A stretch of 64,000 nt of DNA from Candidatus Riflebacteria bacterium HGW-Riflebacteria-1 (GTDB lineage: Bacteria; Muiribacteriota; Ozemobacteria; Ozemobacterales; Ozemobacteraceae), in the NCBI GenBank assembly GCA_002839445.1, contig PGYB01000005.1, positions 248,001 to 312,000 of the forward strand. The letters run 5' to 3'. Numbering within the stretch: position 1 is the first letter of the stretch; every line of letters starts with the position of its first letter. The position numbers and the translations under genes are program-made. The notes beneath the pieces are model-generated. The model saw only the letters and a list, made by a program, of their open reading frames with translations. It was not told the origin of the DNA and did no database searches. Positions 51,897 through 59,759 of the stretch are shown here, piece after piece.

Positions 51897-54379
51897 TAGT
51901 TATTCTCCTCTGATTTTGGGGCAAGGTTGGTGCCAAGCCTCTGGTCTAGTTTTAACAACTGAGCCTGATTAAGGTTCATGCCCTTAAGCTGGCCGAGAAC
52001 TCTTTGTGCATCGATATCGCGACCAATCTGACGAAAGCGGTCGGCAATCTCGAACATGCTGTCAGGATCTATAAAGCCAGCTTTCAGCGCTTTGTGATAC
52101 TCATCAGCCGCACTGGTCTGCTGCCCTGACGCGATAAAAAGATCGCCCATTCTAATATATGGAGTCGGACTCTGTACGTCGCGGTTCAGGGCGGTCTTGT
52201 ATGATTGCAGTGCTGCATCATATTGACCCTGATTCTTGTAAACATCGCCCTGCAGAAGATGCAGGACAGTCAGGTCGCTCTGCTGTGCCAGTCCGGTATT
52301 GACTACTGCCAGGGCTTCGCTAAAGAGTCCCTCGGCAATCATGGCCTTAGACAAGGGTTCATAGGCGCGGGGATTATTGCCTGGCGTGTTTTGCGCGTAT
52401 TTTGGAAAGCCTTCAAGCTGATCTGGATTAGACAAGCGAACCTGCTGTGTTATTTCAGAGGCAAGACCATGCATGCCGATTTCGGAATAGCCATTTGCGA
52501 GCGCCCGCAGGGCAAAAACATTGCGCGGGTCGAGTTTGAGAGATTTCAGATAGTTGGCGCAGGCCATTTCGTTGTTACCGGTCGCCGTGTAAACCTTGCC
52601 AAGGTTCATCAGCGCGTTGAAGTTCTCAGGAGATTTCGTCAGAACCTGTTTGAATGCAGCTATCGCTTCATTATAAAAGCCGCCGCGCGCGTATTCCAAA
52701 GCTCTTTCGTAATCTGCGTCAGTTGGAACCTCTTCTATAACGTTTGTGGGAACATAATCTGGCACTCTGCTTTCCAGTGAAGGTGTGCCGAGTGATGGCG
52801 GTGGCGAAACAAGGCTTACAGCTTGTGTGGTTTGAGCCTGATCTTCGCCAAGTGCCCGCAAGATTCTTGCAGCATAAGGGTCTTCCTGGTTCAAAGAGCT
52901 GCGCGATGCTGCCCACAAGCCATGAGCCTGGTCTTTTAGACCGCTCTGGATAAGATTTATGCCGGCAAAATAACGGTATTTATGGTTAAAAGGCTCTTTG
53001 CGAATAGCCTTTTCAAAATATTCCTGAGCTTCTTTGTGTTTGCCTGATTCCATTTCAAGCTGCGCGTAATTAAATAACGTGGCAACATGGCCGGGGTCGC
53101 TGGTGAGAACCTGCTGCCAGATCTTGCGAGCTTCGTCAAAGTTGCCACTGCGCGCCAGCACCTGACCTTTCTCGGCCATGATTTCAAGCTTGTCGGGGTA
53201 GTCCGGTTCTATTTCCTGAATCAGGTTCATGGCGCGAGTATGATCACCAAGCTGATACAGGCATCTGGCCAGTTGTAATCTGCCCGGAAGCGAATCTGGT
53301 TCACTGCTCAGATACTTTTCTGCATATTTGTGAGCATCGTCGATCATGCCAAGCTTCTCGCAAACCATGCTCAATCTAAGTAAAGAAACGGTTTCTGAGG
53401 GATACAGCGCGACCAGGTTTTCCAGCAGCTTTTTCTGCTCGCTCAGGTTACCGGTGCGCTCAAGCGTTCTCAGACGGGTCTGTATCGTTTCGATGCTGGT
53501 AGTGCTTGCGGTAGACCCCGGAGTTGCGCTTGCCGGCAGATCGCGGGCAAAAGAAGCTTTCAGCGCAATCATTTCATTGTTTTCCGGGTCAAGTTTTAGC
53601 GCAGTATTTACCATCTCGCCGGCCTTGCGAACCTCGCCCATACGGTGAAGTAACGCGGCGTAAGCTGCCATTCCCGGAGCAAAATCAGGATTTGTCTCGG
53701 TTAGCGCGCGCAAAATTCGCTCGCTTTCCATGAGCCGGTCGTTCTGCATCAGCAGACGGGCCAGCTTTACCCGCGTTTCGGGCTGGTCTGGCAGCAGGTT
53801 TACCGCTTCCCGCAGCATTGCTTCGGCCTCGGCAAAGTTTTCTGAATCTGCAAGTCTGGTAGCGGTTATATTGTAGGCTTTTGCCAGTCTGGCTTCGGTT
53901 TCCTGTGTTTGATAGCCTTCCTGCAGCAGCTTTTTGCCAAGCTCGATAGCTTCGCTGGCCATGTCTTTTTCAAGGGCAACATCAATCATCTTCGCAAGGC
54001 ATTCATTAAGCGATCTTGAGTAGTTGCGATCTTCGGGAGACAGCTCAACTGCTGTTTCAAAGCTCTTGCGCGCTTGAGCATATTTTTTATCGCCCAGAAG
54101 CGCCTGCCCCATGAGATAATGGGCGCGAGCATCAGTCGGACTCTCTGATATTCTGGAAGCAGCGAGCGATTTTGCCGTCGCGTAGTCTTGCGCCTCGATT
54201 GCCGCCCTTACTTCTGCGTTATTAGCCCAGGTCGAAAATCCGCTGTCTTTTGCTGCGGCTTCTTCGCTTACTGGCGCTACCGGGTTTTTACTTTTCTTCT
54301 TTCCGCCGCAACCTGCCAGATTAAATACCAGAAGCGCACTGCAGGCCGGAACCAGAATTAATTTTGTATAAAAATGCAT
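51896..54379 (-). CDS. Large TPR lipoprotein
   Basis: An 827-residue lipoprotein. The signal (YTKLILVPACSALLVFNLAG) ends in a lipobox LAGC with the lipid-bearing Cys at ~24, followed by GGKKKSKNPVAP. The rest is TPR units in several blocks (~65-275, ~310-500, ~555-815), e.g. LMGQALLGDKKYAQARKSFE, ARLLMQNDRLMESERILRAL, LFNYAQLEMESGKHKEAQEY, MNLGKVYTATGNNEMACANY, MGDLFIASGQQTSAADEYHK. Low-complexity linkers separate the blocks. Proteins like this organise envelope assembly or secretion complexes; the partner is unknown. It is first of three co-directional genes with no gap to the next. The gene upstream (prs) is on the same strand, 20 bases away. Confidence 0.93.
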   Translation of the reverse strand: MHFYTKLILVPACSALLVFNLAGCGGKKKSKNPVAPVSEEAAAKDSGFSTWANNAEVRAAIEAQDYATAKSLAASRISESPTDARAHYLMGQALLGDKKYAQARKSFETAVELSPEDRNYSRSLNECLAKMIDVALEKDMASEAIELGKKLLQEGYQTQETEARLAKAYNITATRLADSENFAEAEAMLREAVNLLPDQPETRVKLARLLMQNDRLMESERILRALTETNPDFAPGMAAYAALLHRMGEVRKAGEMVNTALKLDPENNEMIALKASFARDLPASATPGSTASTTSIETIQTRLRTLERTGNLSEQKKLLENLVALYPSETVSLLRLSMVCEKLGMIDDAHKYAEKYLSSEPDSLPGRLQLARCLYQLGDHTRAMNLIQEIEPDYPDKLEIMAEKGQVLARSGNFDEARKIWQQVLTSDPGHVATLFNYAQLEMESGKHKEAQEYFEKAIRKEPFNHKYRYFAGINLIQSGLKDQAHGLWAASRSSLNQEDPYAARILRALGEDQAQTTQAVSLVSPPPSLGTPSLESRVPDYVPTNVIEEVPTDADYERALEYARGGFYNEAIAAFKQVLTKSPENFNALMNLGKVYTATGNNEMACANYLKSLKLDPRNVFALRALANGYSEIGMHGLASEITQQVRLSNPDQLEGFPKYAQNTPGNNPRAYEPLSKAMIAEGLFSEALAVVNTGLAQQSDLTVLHLLQGDVYKNQGQYDAALQSYKTALNRDVQSPTPYIRMGDLFIASGQQTSAADEYHKALKAGFIDPDSMFEIADRFRQIGRDIDAQRVLGQLKGMNLNQAQLLKLDQRLGTNLAPKSEENN

Positions 54380-54399
54380 TGGGCACGTCTCCTCTTTTC

Positions 54400-55347
54400 T
54401 TACAAAAACAGCTCACTGACTGAACGTCTCTCAAAAATGCGGCGAATTGTCTCGCCGATCAGCGGAGCCAGCGACAAGACCGTCAGCCGGCACTTTTCTA
54501 TTTTTTCAGGGCTGAGCGCCACAGAATTGGTGCAGATAATCTCTTTGACCGGTGAATTATGAATGCGCTCAACTGCCGGTGGCGAAAGAAGCGCGTGGGT
54601 GCAGCAGGCCATTACCGATTTGGCACCCTTTTCAATAAGGCTTTCAGCGACGTTAACCAGCGTGCCGGCAGTGTCAATTATATCGTCGATGACAACCGCG
54701 TGTTTGCCTTCTACATCACCGATAACATTCATTACTACCGCTCTGTTCTTTTCTGGCCGACGTTTGTCAATGATAGCCATTGGCAGATCGAGTTTTTTGC
54801 CAAAGGTGCGCGCACGCAGAACGCCGCCAGTATCAGGAGATACGACAACATGATCAGTGAGGTCGCGCTTTAATATGTGCTCAGAAAGCAGGCGAACTGC
54901 CGAAAGATGATCTACCGGAATGTCAAAAAAGCCCTGCAGAGCGGGGTCATGCATGTCAATTGTCATCATGCGGTTGGCGCCGGCAATCGTGATAATATTG
55001 GCCACCAGTTTGGCAGTAACCGGTTCGCGGCCCATGGTCTTTTTTTCCTGACGGGAATAGCCAAAATAAGGCACCACTGCAGTAACGCTTGCTGCTGAGG
55101 CACGTCTGAGCGCGTCCATGGTGATCAGAAGTTTCATCAGGTTCTCGTTAACCGGGGTGCTGGTCGGCTGGATGATGAACGTGTCGCAGCCGCGGACAGA
55201 TTCTTCGATGCGACAATATAGTTCGCCGTCAGCAAAGCTGGTGTGATACATGTTTCCTTCAGGAATCATCAGAAATCTGCAGACTTCTGAAAAAAGTTCA
55301 GGATTACTGTCGCCTGAGAAGATTTTTACCCGTGAATTAGTGTGCAT
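54400..55347 (-). CDS. prs: Ribose-phosphate pyrophosphokinase
   Basis: Makes PRPP from ribose-5-phosphate and ATP for nucleotide, His and Trp synthesis. The 315-residue length is standard. Signatures: KIFSGDSNPELFSEV at the N terminus, VVPYFGYSRQEKKTMGREPV, DMHDPALQGFFDIP (metal-binding DMHD), VVSPDTGGVLRARTFGKKL, and the PRPP loop AVVIDDIIDTAGTL. GGGAG lies 6 bases upstream of the ATG. It is 22 bases after glmU, the classic glmU-prs pair, and 20 bases before a TPR lipoprotein gene. Confidence 0.98.
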   Translation of the reverse strand: MHTNSRVKIFSGDSNPELFSEVCRFLMIPEGNMYHTSFADGELYCRIEESVRGCDTFIIQPTSTPVNENLMKLLITMDALRRASAASVTAVVPYFGYSRQEKKTMGREPVTAKLVANIITIAGANRMMTIDMHDPALQGFFDIPVDHLSAVRLLSEHILKRDLTDHVVVSPDTGGVLRARTFGKKLDLPMAIIDKRRPEKNRAVVMNVIGDVEGKHAVVIDDIIDTAGTLVNVAESLIEKGAKSVMACCTHALLSPPAVERIHNSPVKEIICTNSVALSPEKIEKCRLTVLSLAPLIGETIRRIFERRSVSELFL

Positions 55348-55369
55348 GACTGCTCCCTGAGTTCAATAA

Positions 55370-56377
55370 TTAACCTTCAATAAAGGAAAATGGCTCTACT
55401 TTGCTGTTGTCTGCAATATTTCCTTTGTCGATAACACAGGCCTCAAGCCTGCAGTTGTTGCCAATACTGGCGTTGTTGATGCGGCAATTCGGCCCGATTA
55501 CGCAATCTCTGCCGATACTGCATTTTCCAGAAATCATGGTGCCCGGGTGAACAGTTGTATCAGGAGAAATGGTGACATCTGGCCCGATAAAAGTGTTTTG
55601 CGGGCAGGTAATGGTTACTCCGTCACTCATAAGCCGGTCTAGTATCTGCTGCTGAAGGATGGTGCTCACCTGCGCGAGATGCTGGCGGCTGTTGATGCCA
55701 AGCGTCGAAGACTCGTCTTTTTCGATGCAGCTGACTACGGGCAGTTTCTGTGTAACTGCCATTTCGACGAGATCAGTCAGATAATACTCTTTTTGCTGAT
55801 TGTTGGGGGTCAGCGCGAAAACGTTCTCTGCCAGAAACTTGCCATCGAAGAGATACACGGCAAGATTGACCTCTTTAACCGCGAGTTCGGCCGGCGAACA
55901 GTCGCGTGCTTCTCTGATTGCAATGACCTCGCCGTCTTTTCGTAAAATGCGACCGTAGTTGCCAGGGGTTTCCATGTTTAGGGTCATCATGGTAATTGCT
56001 GGTTTGCGGCTTTTATGGAGGTCTATCATTTCACGCAGTGTGTCTGCTGAAATCAGTGGCGTGTCGCCGCAGACTACCAGAAGGTTCTCAGGAACGGCGC
56101 CAGATTGTTCGGCAAAACACTGTACCGCGTGGCCGGTGCCAAGTTGCTGCGCCTGCTCGACATAAAGAACTTCGGCGCCGGCAAGAGCTTCGCGCACCAG
56201 TTCGCTTTTATAACCGGTAACCAGAGTGGTTTTGTCGCAGCCAACCGCTTTGACTGCTTCGATAACATAGGCTACCATCGGCTTACCCAGAATAGGGTGT
56301 ACCACCTTAGGCAGCTCAGACTTCATTCTGGTGCCTTTGCCCGCTGCCAGAATCAAGGCTTCAAGCTTAACAGTCAT
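55370..56377 (-). CDS. glmU: GlmU uridylyltransferase with shortened acetyltransferase domain
   Basis: A 335-residue N-acetylglucosamine-1-phosphate uridylyltransferase that makes UDP-GlcNAc for peptidoglycan and LPS. ATG 56377 follows GAGGTG; a longer frame upstream is not translated. The pyrophosphorylase domain is complete: LILAAGKGTRMKSELPKVVH, QLGTGHAVQCF, VVCGDTPLIS, YGRILRKDGEVIAIREARD, KEVNLAVYLF, KEYYLTDLVEMA. The left-handed helix begins (IGPDVTISPDTTVHPGTMIS) but stops at VEPFSFIEG. Normal GlmU is ~450-460 residues, and the acetyl-CoA and catalytic residues lie in the missing ~120. No second piece follows before prs. Acetylation of GlcN-1-P must come from another enzyme. Confidence 0.93.
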   Translation of the reverse strand: MTVKLEALILAAGKGTRMKSELPKVVHPILGKPMVAYVIEAVKAVGCDKTTLVTGYKSELVREALAGAEVLYVEQAQQLGTGHAVQCFAEQSGAVPENLLVVCGDTPLISADTLREMIDLHKSRKPAITMMTLNMETPGNYGRILRKDGEVIAIREARDCSPAELAVKEVNLAVYLFDGKFLAENVFALTPNNQQKEYYLTDLVEMAVTQKLPVVSCIEKDESSTLGINSRQHLAQVSTILQQQILDRLMSDGVTITCPQNTFIGPDVTISPDTTVHPGTMISGKCSIGRDCVIGPNCRINNASIGNNCRLEACVIDKGNIADNSKVEPFSFIEG

Positions 56378-56444
56378 ATTACACCTCACAGGTTTTTCGC
56401 GGTTATTATACACAGATTTGCCCCCGAATGACCATAAATACCTC

Positions 56445-56480
56445 AAAAAAAAACAAAGCCAGAAAAATTTCTTTCCTGGC
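56445..56480 (-). terminator. Terminator after tRNA-Gln
   Basis: On the minus strand GCCAGGAAAG...TTTCTGGC forms a hairpin with one mismatch (outer arms at 56458-56462 and 56476-56480), then a run of nine or more T. It lies directly after the tRNA and before the glmU leader. Confidence 0.65.
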
Positions 56481-56490
56481 CTTGTATAAT

Positions 56491-56563
56491 CAGGGGCGGG
56501 AGGATTCGAACCTACGAAATGCCTGCTCCAAAGGCAGGTGCCTTACCGCTTGGCTACGCCCCT
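56491..56563 (-). tRNA. tRNA-Gln (anticodon TTG)
   Basis: A 73-base tRNA. The acceptor stem AGGGGCG/CGCCCCT pairs fully. The anticodon stem CCTGC/GCAGG holds the loop CTTTGGA with anticodon TTG (Gln). The T loop TTCGAAT is present; one T-stem pair is mismatched. The discriminator is G, as usual for tRNA-Gln. CCA is not encoded. It lies between spoVG and glmU on the same strand, with its own promoter-like sequence and terminator. Confidence 0.95.
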
Positions 56564-56586
56564 TCGCCATTTATTGTGGCTCAAAG

Positions 56587-56615
56587 AAAATAACACATTT
56601 GGGCTGCCTGTGCAA
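56587..56615 (-). promoter_or_regulatory. Probable promoter of tRNA-Gln
   Basis: On the minus strand TTGCAC, a 17-base spacer and TATTTT, with the tRNA 5' end ~24 bases downstream of the -10. Moderate consensus fit. Confidence 0.4.
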
Positions 56616-56640
56616 GCGCTGAAAGCGCGATCGCTGTAAA

Positions 56641-56660
56641 ACTTCATTTTTCAATGAAGT
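56641..56660 (-). terminator. Small hairpin after spoVG
   Basis: ACTTCATT-TTTC-AATGAAGT, an exact 8-bp stem, followed on the minus strand by TTTACAG. A weak terminator candidate about 130 bases after the spoVG stop. The bases between (56661-56793) hold no gene that I can support. Confidence 0.4.
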
Positions 56661-56793
56661 ATTCTCTGTCAGGGCTCAACCCCGGCTCTTCAAAAATCGT
56701 GCTCGTACTCGTTATCGTGAGTCGATGCGCTTGCTGTCCGACTACTAGACACTTGGCCGTCCTTGGCCTGCGTCTTAATCTTAATCGATCGGC

Positions 56794-57078
56794 CTACGCG
56801 GTCGGGCGGTTTTCGGGTTTGCTTATCTCGTCTTCGTAAGCGCGCAGAATCGTCTGCTTTATCTGCTCAGAGAGTTCAGTGCTTATGGCAAAAACAGTTT
56901 CGCGCCAGGTTCCGTCGGGCATCTTACGGCTGGGCATGCCGACAAAGCAGCCGTTGGGCGCCGAAAAAATCTGAAAATCCTTGATTACCAAAGCGTCATC
57001 AAGGGTCAGACTGGCAAAGGCCATCAGCTTGTTGCGCGGCGCTTTGATGATTTGAATGCGAACTTCAGTGATCTGCAT
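56794..57078 (-). CDS. spoVG: SpoVG-family regulator
   Basis: A 94-residue SpoVG protein, a small nucleic-acid-binding regulator. Matches: MQITEVRIQIIKAPRNKLMA, SLTLDDALVIKDFQIF, NGCFVGMPSRKMPDGTWRET, and the helical tail. In Bacillus it affects sporulation and cell division; in non-sporulating bacteria it binds DNA or RNA and affects surface and cell-wall genes. It begins 3 bases after an exported-protein gene, so the two form an operon. Downstream on the same strand come tRNA-Gln, glmU and prs, the same neighbours as in Bacillus (spoVG-glmU-prs). Confidence 0.95.
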   Translation of the reverse strand: MQITEVRIQIIKAPRNKLMAFASLTLDDALVIKDFQIFSAPNGCFVGMPSRKMPDGTWRETVFAISTELSEQIKQTILRAYEDEISKPENRPTA

Positions 57079-57081
57079 CGG

Positions 57082-57960
57082 TCAGAATTTTAAAATGAAT
57101 TCTGTCCAGACCTTGGTGTCTTTACTGGATTTGGTATCGGTGACCTCTGGCCTGACTTCGTTCTTGTAGCCGGCCTTGATCTGTATGTTCTGGTTGGCGT
57201 CGACTATACCTTCGACCTGCAGCTTTTCTTCAGATTCATAGGTGTCGATCATCGAGCGCTTGAACGAAACTTTGCCTTTGAGTGTTGGCTTAAAGCTGTA
57301 TACAGCTTCAAGATAATATCTGGAAGCCAGTGCTGCGCTTTTTTCATGTGGTTCGGGGTTCTGCTGTCCGCCGTTTTCGTTTTCGACAACTGACGCGCGG
57401 ATCGCGTTGCCGTTGGCCGGGTTGCTGAAAGCTTCGTTGCTTTGTGCGCTGAAGGTTGTTATGTGCTGTTGCTCAAATTGGCCGTAAACACTGAGTCGCC
57501 CGGTTTCTCCGCCGATCGAAAGACTGTTTGCTGATGGATCATTGGGGCCAATTGAGTTGTCTTCGTAAGAACTGCTGAGCGTTATTGTTGGCGCGAACCG
57601 GCGCTGCTCAGTTGTTCGGTTGGTGCGAAGCTTAAGCTGCGCAGGCGGACGTAGTTGCAGGCGGCTTGCGTTGCTCTCTCCAAAATCAGAGAAGGTTTCG
57701 ACTATTTCGATACGCGAAATCTCAGATGTGGGCTTTTCTGTTGGTCGCAGACTCTCTTCTTCGGCAAAAAGCTGACTGCCCAGTGAAAGTTTGAATTCTC
57801 CGTTGCCCGGCACCGGTTTTGACTTGCGATGGCGGGTTAAGCCGGGGTTGCGATTGAGCTGCAGGCTGAGATCATCGATTTTCTGGGCATAAAGAAGCTC
57901 TGCAGGCATGAGTAATGCCAGCACAACTGCAAACACGAGCAAGTTAATCTTTTTCAACAT
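57082..57960 (-). CDS. Exported protein, possibly outer-membrane beta-structured
   Basis: A 292-residue exported protein with a signal peptide (KKINLLVFAVVLALLMPAEL, cleaved near YAQ). The first ~120 mature residues are polar and low in predicted structure. The last ~170 alternate polar and hydrophobic residues in strand-like stretches (PTITLSSSYEDNSIG, GRLSVYGQFEQQHITTFSAQ, LASRYYLEAVYSFKPTLKGK, IQIKAGYKNEV) and end in EFILKF with a terminal Phe, like many barrel proteins. No family was recognised. It is 3 bases upstream of spoVG and co-transcribed with it. Confidence 0.72.
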   Translation of the reverse strand: MLKKINLLVFAVVLALLMPAELLYAQKIDDLSLQLNRNPGLTRHRKSKPVPGNGEFKLSLGSQLFAEEESLRPTEKPTSEISRIEIVETFSDFGESNASRLQLRPPAQLKLRTNRTTEQRRFAPTITLSSSYEDNSIGPNDPSANSLSIGGETGRLSVYGQFEQQHITTFSAQSNEAFSNPANGNAIRASVVENENGGQQNPEPHEKSAALASRYYLEAVYSFKPTLKGKVSFKRSMIDTYESEEKLQVEGIVDANQNIQIKAGYKNEVRPEVTDTKSSKDTKVWTEFILKF

Positions 57961-58086
57961 TTTGCTCTCTCTGCCCTAAGTATAACAAATTTACAACTGC
58001 AATCAACCAAACAATGTACCGCAAAACCACTCTCTTGACAAGTATATTTTTTCAAAGCCACGGTGGGCCGGAAAATTTTACAGAAT

Positions 58087-58890
58087 TCAGAGAGGGTTGG
58101 AGTTCCAGTAGAGATTGTTGTATTTGTGGCCGGCTAACTTTTCTGCATCGGCAAGCTCGTTGTTGGCAAGTGGCCGGTTGATGATTTCCAGCTGCAAATG
58201 CTCTGCGTAAGATCTGGCAACTGTCGCCGGCAGTTCGCTGACTTGCTCGGCAGTGCAAAAATCATTCAGCGCTGCCATGATGATATCCTGGCTGATTTTC
58301 TGCGCTCCAATAAATATGTGATCCGGCGGAAAACTTGCCAAAACAGGTATCGAGCCATGAACGGTCAGACAATTCTGCCTGAATACACCGGCAGCGCCAA
58401 CCAGTTTTCGATTGCCGGCGTAAATTGAATGCCCGGCTGCGGTCGCGTAGCAATGCATGCTGCCAGAAGTGTGCTGCATTTCGCGTGATGACGCAAAACG
58501 CGCTGGCACGCCACTGCTTTTTAGGCCTTCAACCAATGGTGACACCGCCAGCATGAACATGTCTAGAAATGGTTTGCCGCGACCGATTGCCTGTTCTATG
58601 AAGGCACCAGACAGACCAAGCGAAAAAGTAAGTTCATAATTATGAAAAACCATTTTGCCGCCAGTCATGCGGCGAACCAGATCGAACCCGCAGGCCCTGG
58701 CAGCTTCGATGTCGATCAGCCGCTCTATCTTCTGGTTGTAGCCAAATGAAATGGTCGCCGGCTGCCACTGATAGAATCTCAGATAAACAGGGGTCGCCAG
58801 ATCTGTCAGAGTGCTGGCTAGCAGCTCGTCGACAGCCATGTTCATGGCTCCAGTGCTGGTCTGGCAGTCAATAAAGCGAAGTTTGTGCAT
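58087..58890 (-). CDS. Lipoate-protein ligase / octanoyltransferase family (LplA/LipM-like)
   Basis: A 267-residue cofactor transferase of the BPL/LplA/LipB fold that attaches lipoate or octanoate to E2 and GcvH domains. ATG 58890 is used; a start 15 codons earlier (58935) is equally possible, and neither has a clear ribosome site. Motifs: YLRFYQWQPATISFGYNQ, LVRRMTGGKMVFHNYELTFS (usually RRxTGGGAVxH, so one Gly is Lys here), and AGNRKLVGAAGVFRQNCLTV with the catalytic Lys. LplA versus LipM cannot be told by eye. No lipoate synthase or dehydrogenase genes are adjacent. Confidence 0.87.
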   Translation of the reverse strand: MHKLRFIDCQTSTGAMNMAVDELLASTLTDLATPVYLRFYQWQPATISFGYNQKIERLIDIEAARACGFDLVRRMTGGKMVFHNYELTFSLGLSGAFIEQAIGRGKPFLDMFMLAVSPLVEGLKSSGVPARFASSREMQHTSGSMHCYATAAGHSIYAGNRKLVGAAGVFRQNCLTVHGSIPVLASFPPDHIFIGAQKISQDIIMAALNDFCTAEQVSELPATVARSYAEHLQLEIINRPLANNELADAEKLAGHKYNNLYWNSNPL

Positions 58891-58995
58891 GTACGAAATA
58901 TTAACTCTGCGCCTGATAATCTGCAAAATATTCATTAAACAAACTTCATCTTCTGACGACAGAGTTCATGGATTTGTTTGCCTCCTTATTTTCAG

Positions 58996-59021
58996 GGCCG
59001 GTTTAACCGGTCTTTTTTTTT
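58996..59021 (+). terminator. Hairpin with T-run and no gene before it
   Basis: GGCCGG-TTTAA-CCGGTC followed by nine T on the plus strand. It stands between divergent genes, ~140 bases upstream of the HD gene. No supported plus-strand gene ends here; a 12-codon frame from ATG 58968 ends inside the stem. It could be an attenuator or the end of a small RNA. Confidence 0.6.
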
Positions 59022-59162
59022 GCCAAAAATTTGCATCGGCACCGCGGCCACAATTTTTTTAAAAAGCTGGTTGTGTGACAGAAATTTCGGTATAAATACT
59101 TGAGCGCTTGCAGAATATTTCAAGCAGCTCTACTTAAGACTAAATTACCCGGGTAAAAAAAT

Positions 59163-59759
59163 ATGAAGATGGAAAGTTCTCAGCTCGATAAAGTATTTCA
59201 TGATTTTCTTACGCTTAAAAAGCTGCGCCGCACCGGCTGGCAGCTGCGCGGGATTCGTAATGGTGAATCTATTGCAGACCACTGTTTTGGCGTGGTCCTG
59301 CTTACCTATATGCTGGCGGGAAACATGACCAGCGTGCAAATAAACCGCGAGCGGGCTGTGGCGATCGCAATCATCCATGAGCTTGGTGAAAGCAGGGTTG
59401 GCGATATTCCATACACCGCCCTCAAGTATTTTCCTGATAAGAGCGAAATCGAAATGCAGGCTGTCGAAGACATTTTGACTCCTCTGGGCGCCGCACTAAC
59501 CAAAGAGAGTCTCGATCTGTTTAAGGAATTCGAAGAGGGTGGCAGCGCCGAAGCCAGATTTGTAAAGGCGATAGATAAACTTGATATGCTGATTACTGCA
59601 GCAGAATACGAAAAGACCGGGTTCGCCGGCCTGTCAGATTTCTGGCACAACAACGCGACCTTCAAGCCGCTCGAAGAATTTCCAGAAATTGCCAAGTATG
59701 CCGAGCATCTCAGGTTGTCGCGTGAACGCAGAGTTTCAGGGCATCATGATCAGAATTAA
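59163..59759 (+). CDS. HD-domain protein, YfbR/HDDC2-like, with HE in place of HD
   Basis: A 198-residue protein like the 5'-deoxynucleotidase group (YfbR, HDDC2). Seen: RRTGWQLRGIRNGESIADHC (family ExVADHS), AIAIIHELGESRVGDIPYTA and VKAIDKLDMLITAAEYEKTG. In the family the second motif is HDxxE; here the Asp is Glu (IHELGE). That change at a metal ligand could weaken or alter activity. The ribosome site before ATG 59163 is weak. It overlaps the ABC ATPase gene by 14 bases, so the two are translated together. Confidence 0.87.
   Translation: MKMESSQLDKVFHDFLTLKKLRRTGWQLRGIRNGESIADHCFGVVLLTYMLAGNMTSVQINRERAVAIAIIHELGESRVGDIPYTALKYFPDKSEIEMQAVEDILTPLGAALTKESLDLFKEFEEGGSAEARFVKAIDKLDMLITAAEYEKTGFAGLSDFWHNNATFKPLEEFPEIAKYAEHLRLSRERRVSGHHDQN

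Noticed and set aside
55348..55369. Frameshifted remainder of the GlmU acetyltransferase domain
   Set aside because: Only 22 bases separate the stop from prs, so there is no room for the missing ~120 residues.
56661..56793. Repeat-like TCGTGCTCGTACTCGTTATCGTGAG stretch near spoVG
   Set aside because: Short imperfect repeats only; no CRISPR-type spacing and no second array in the window.
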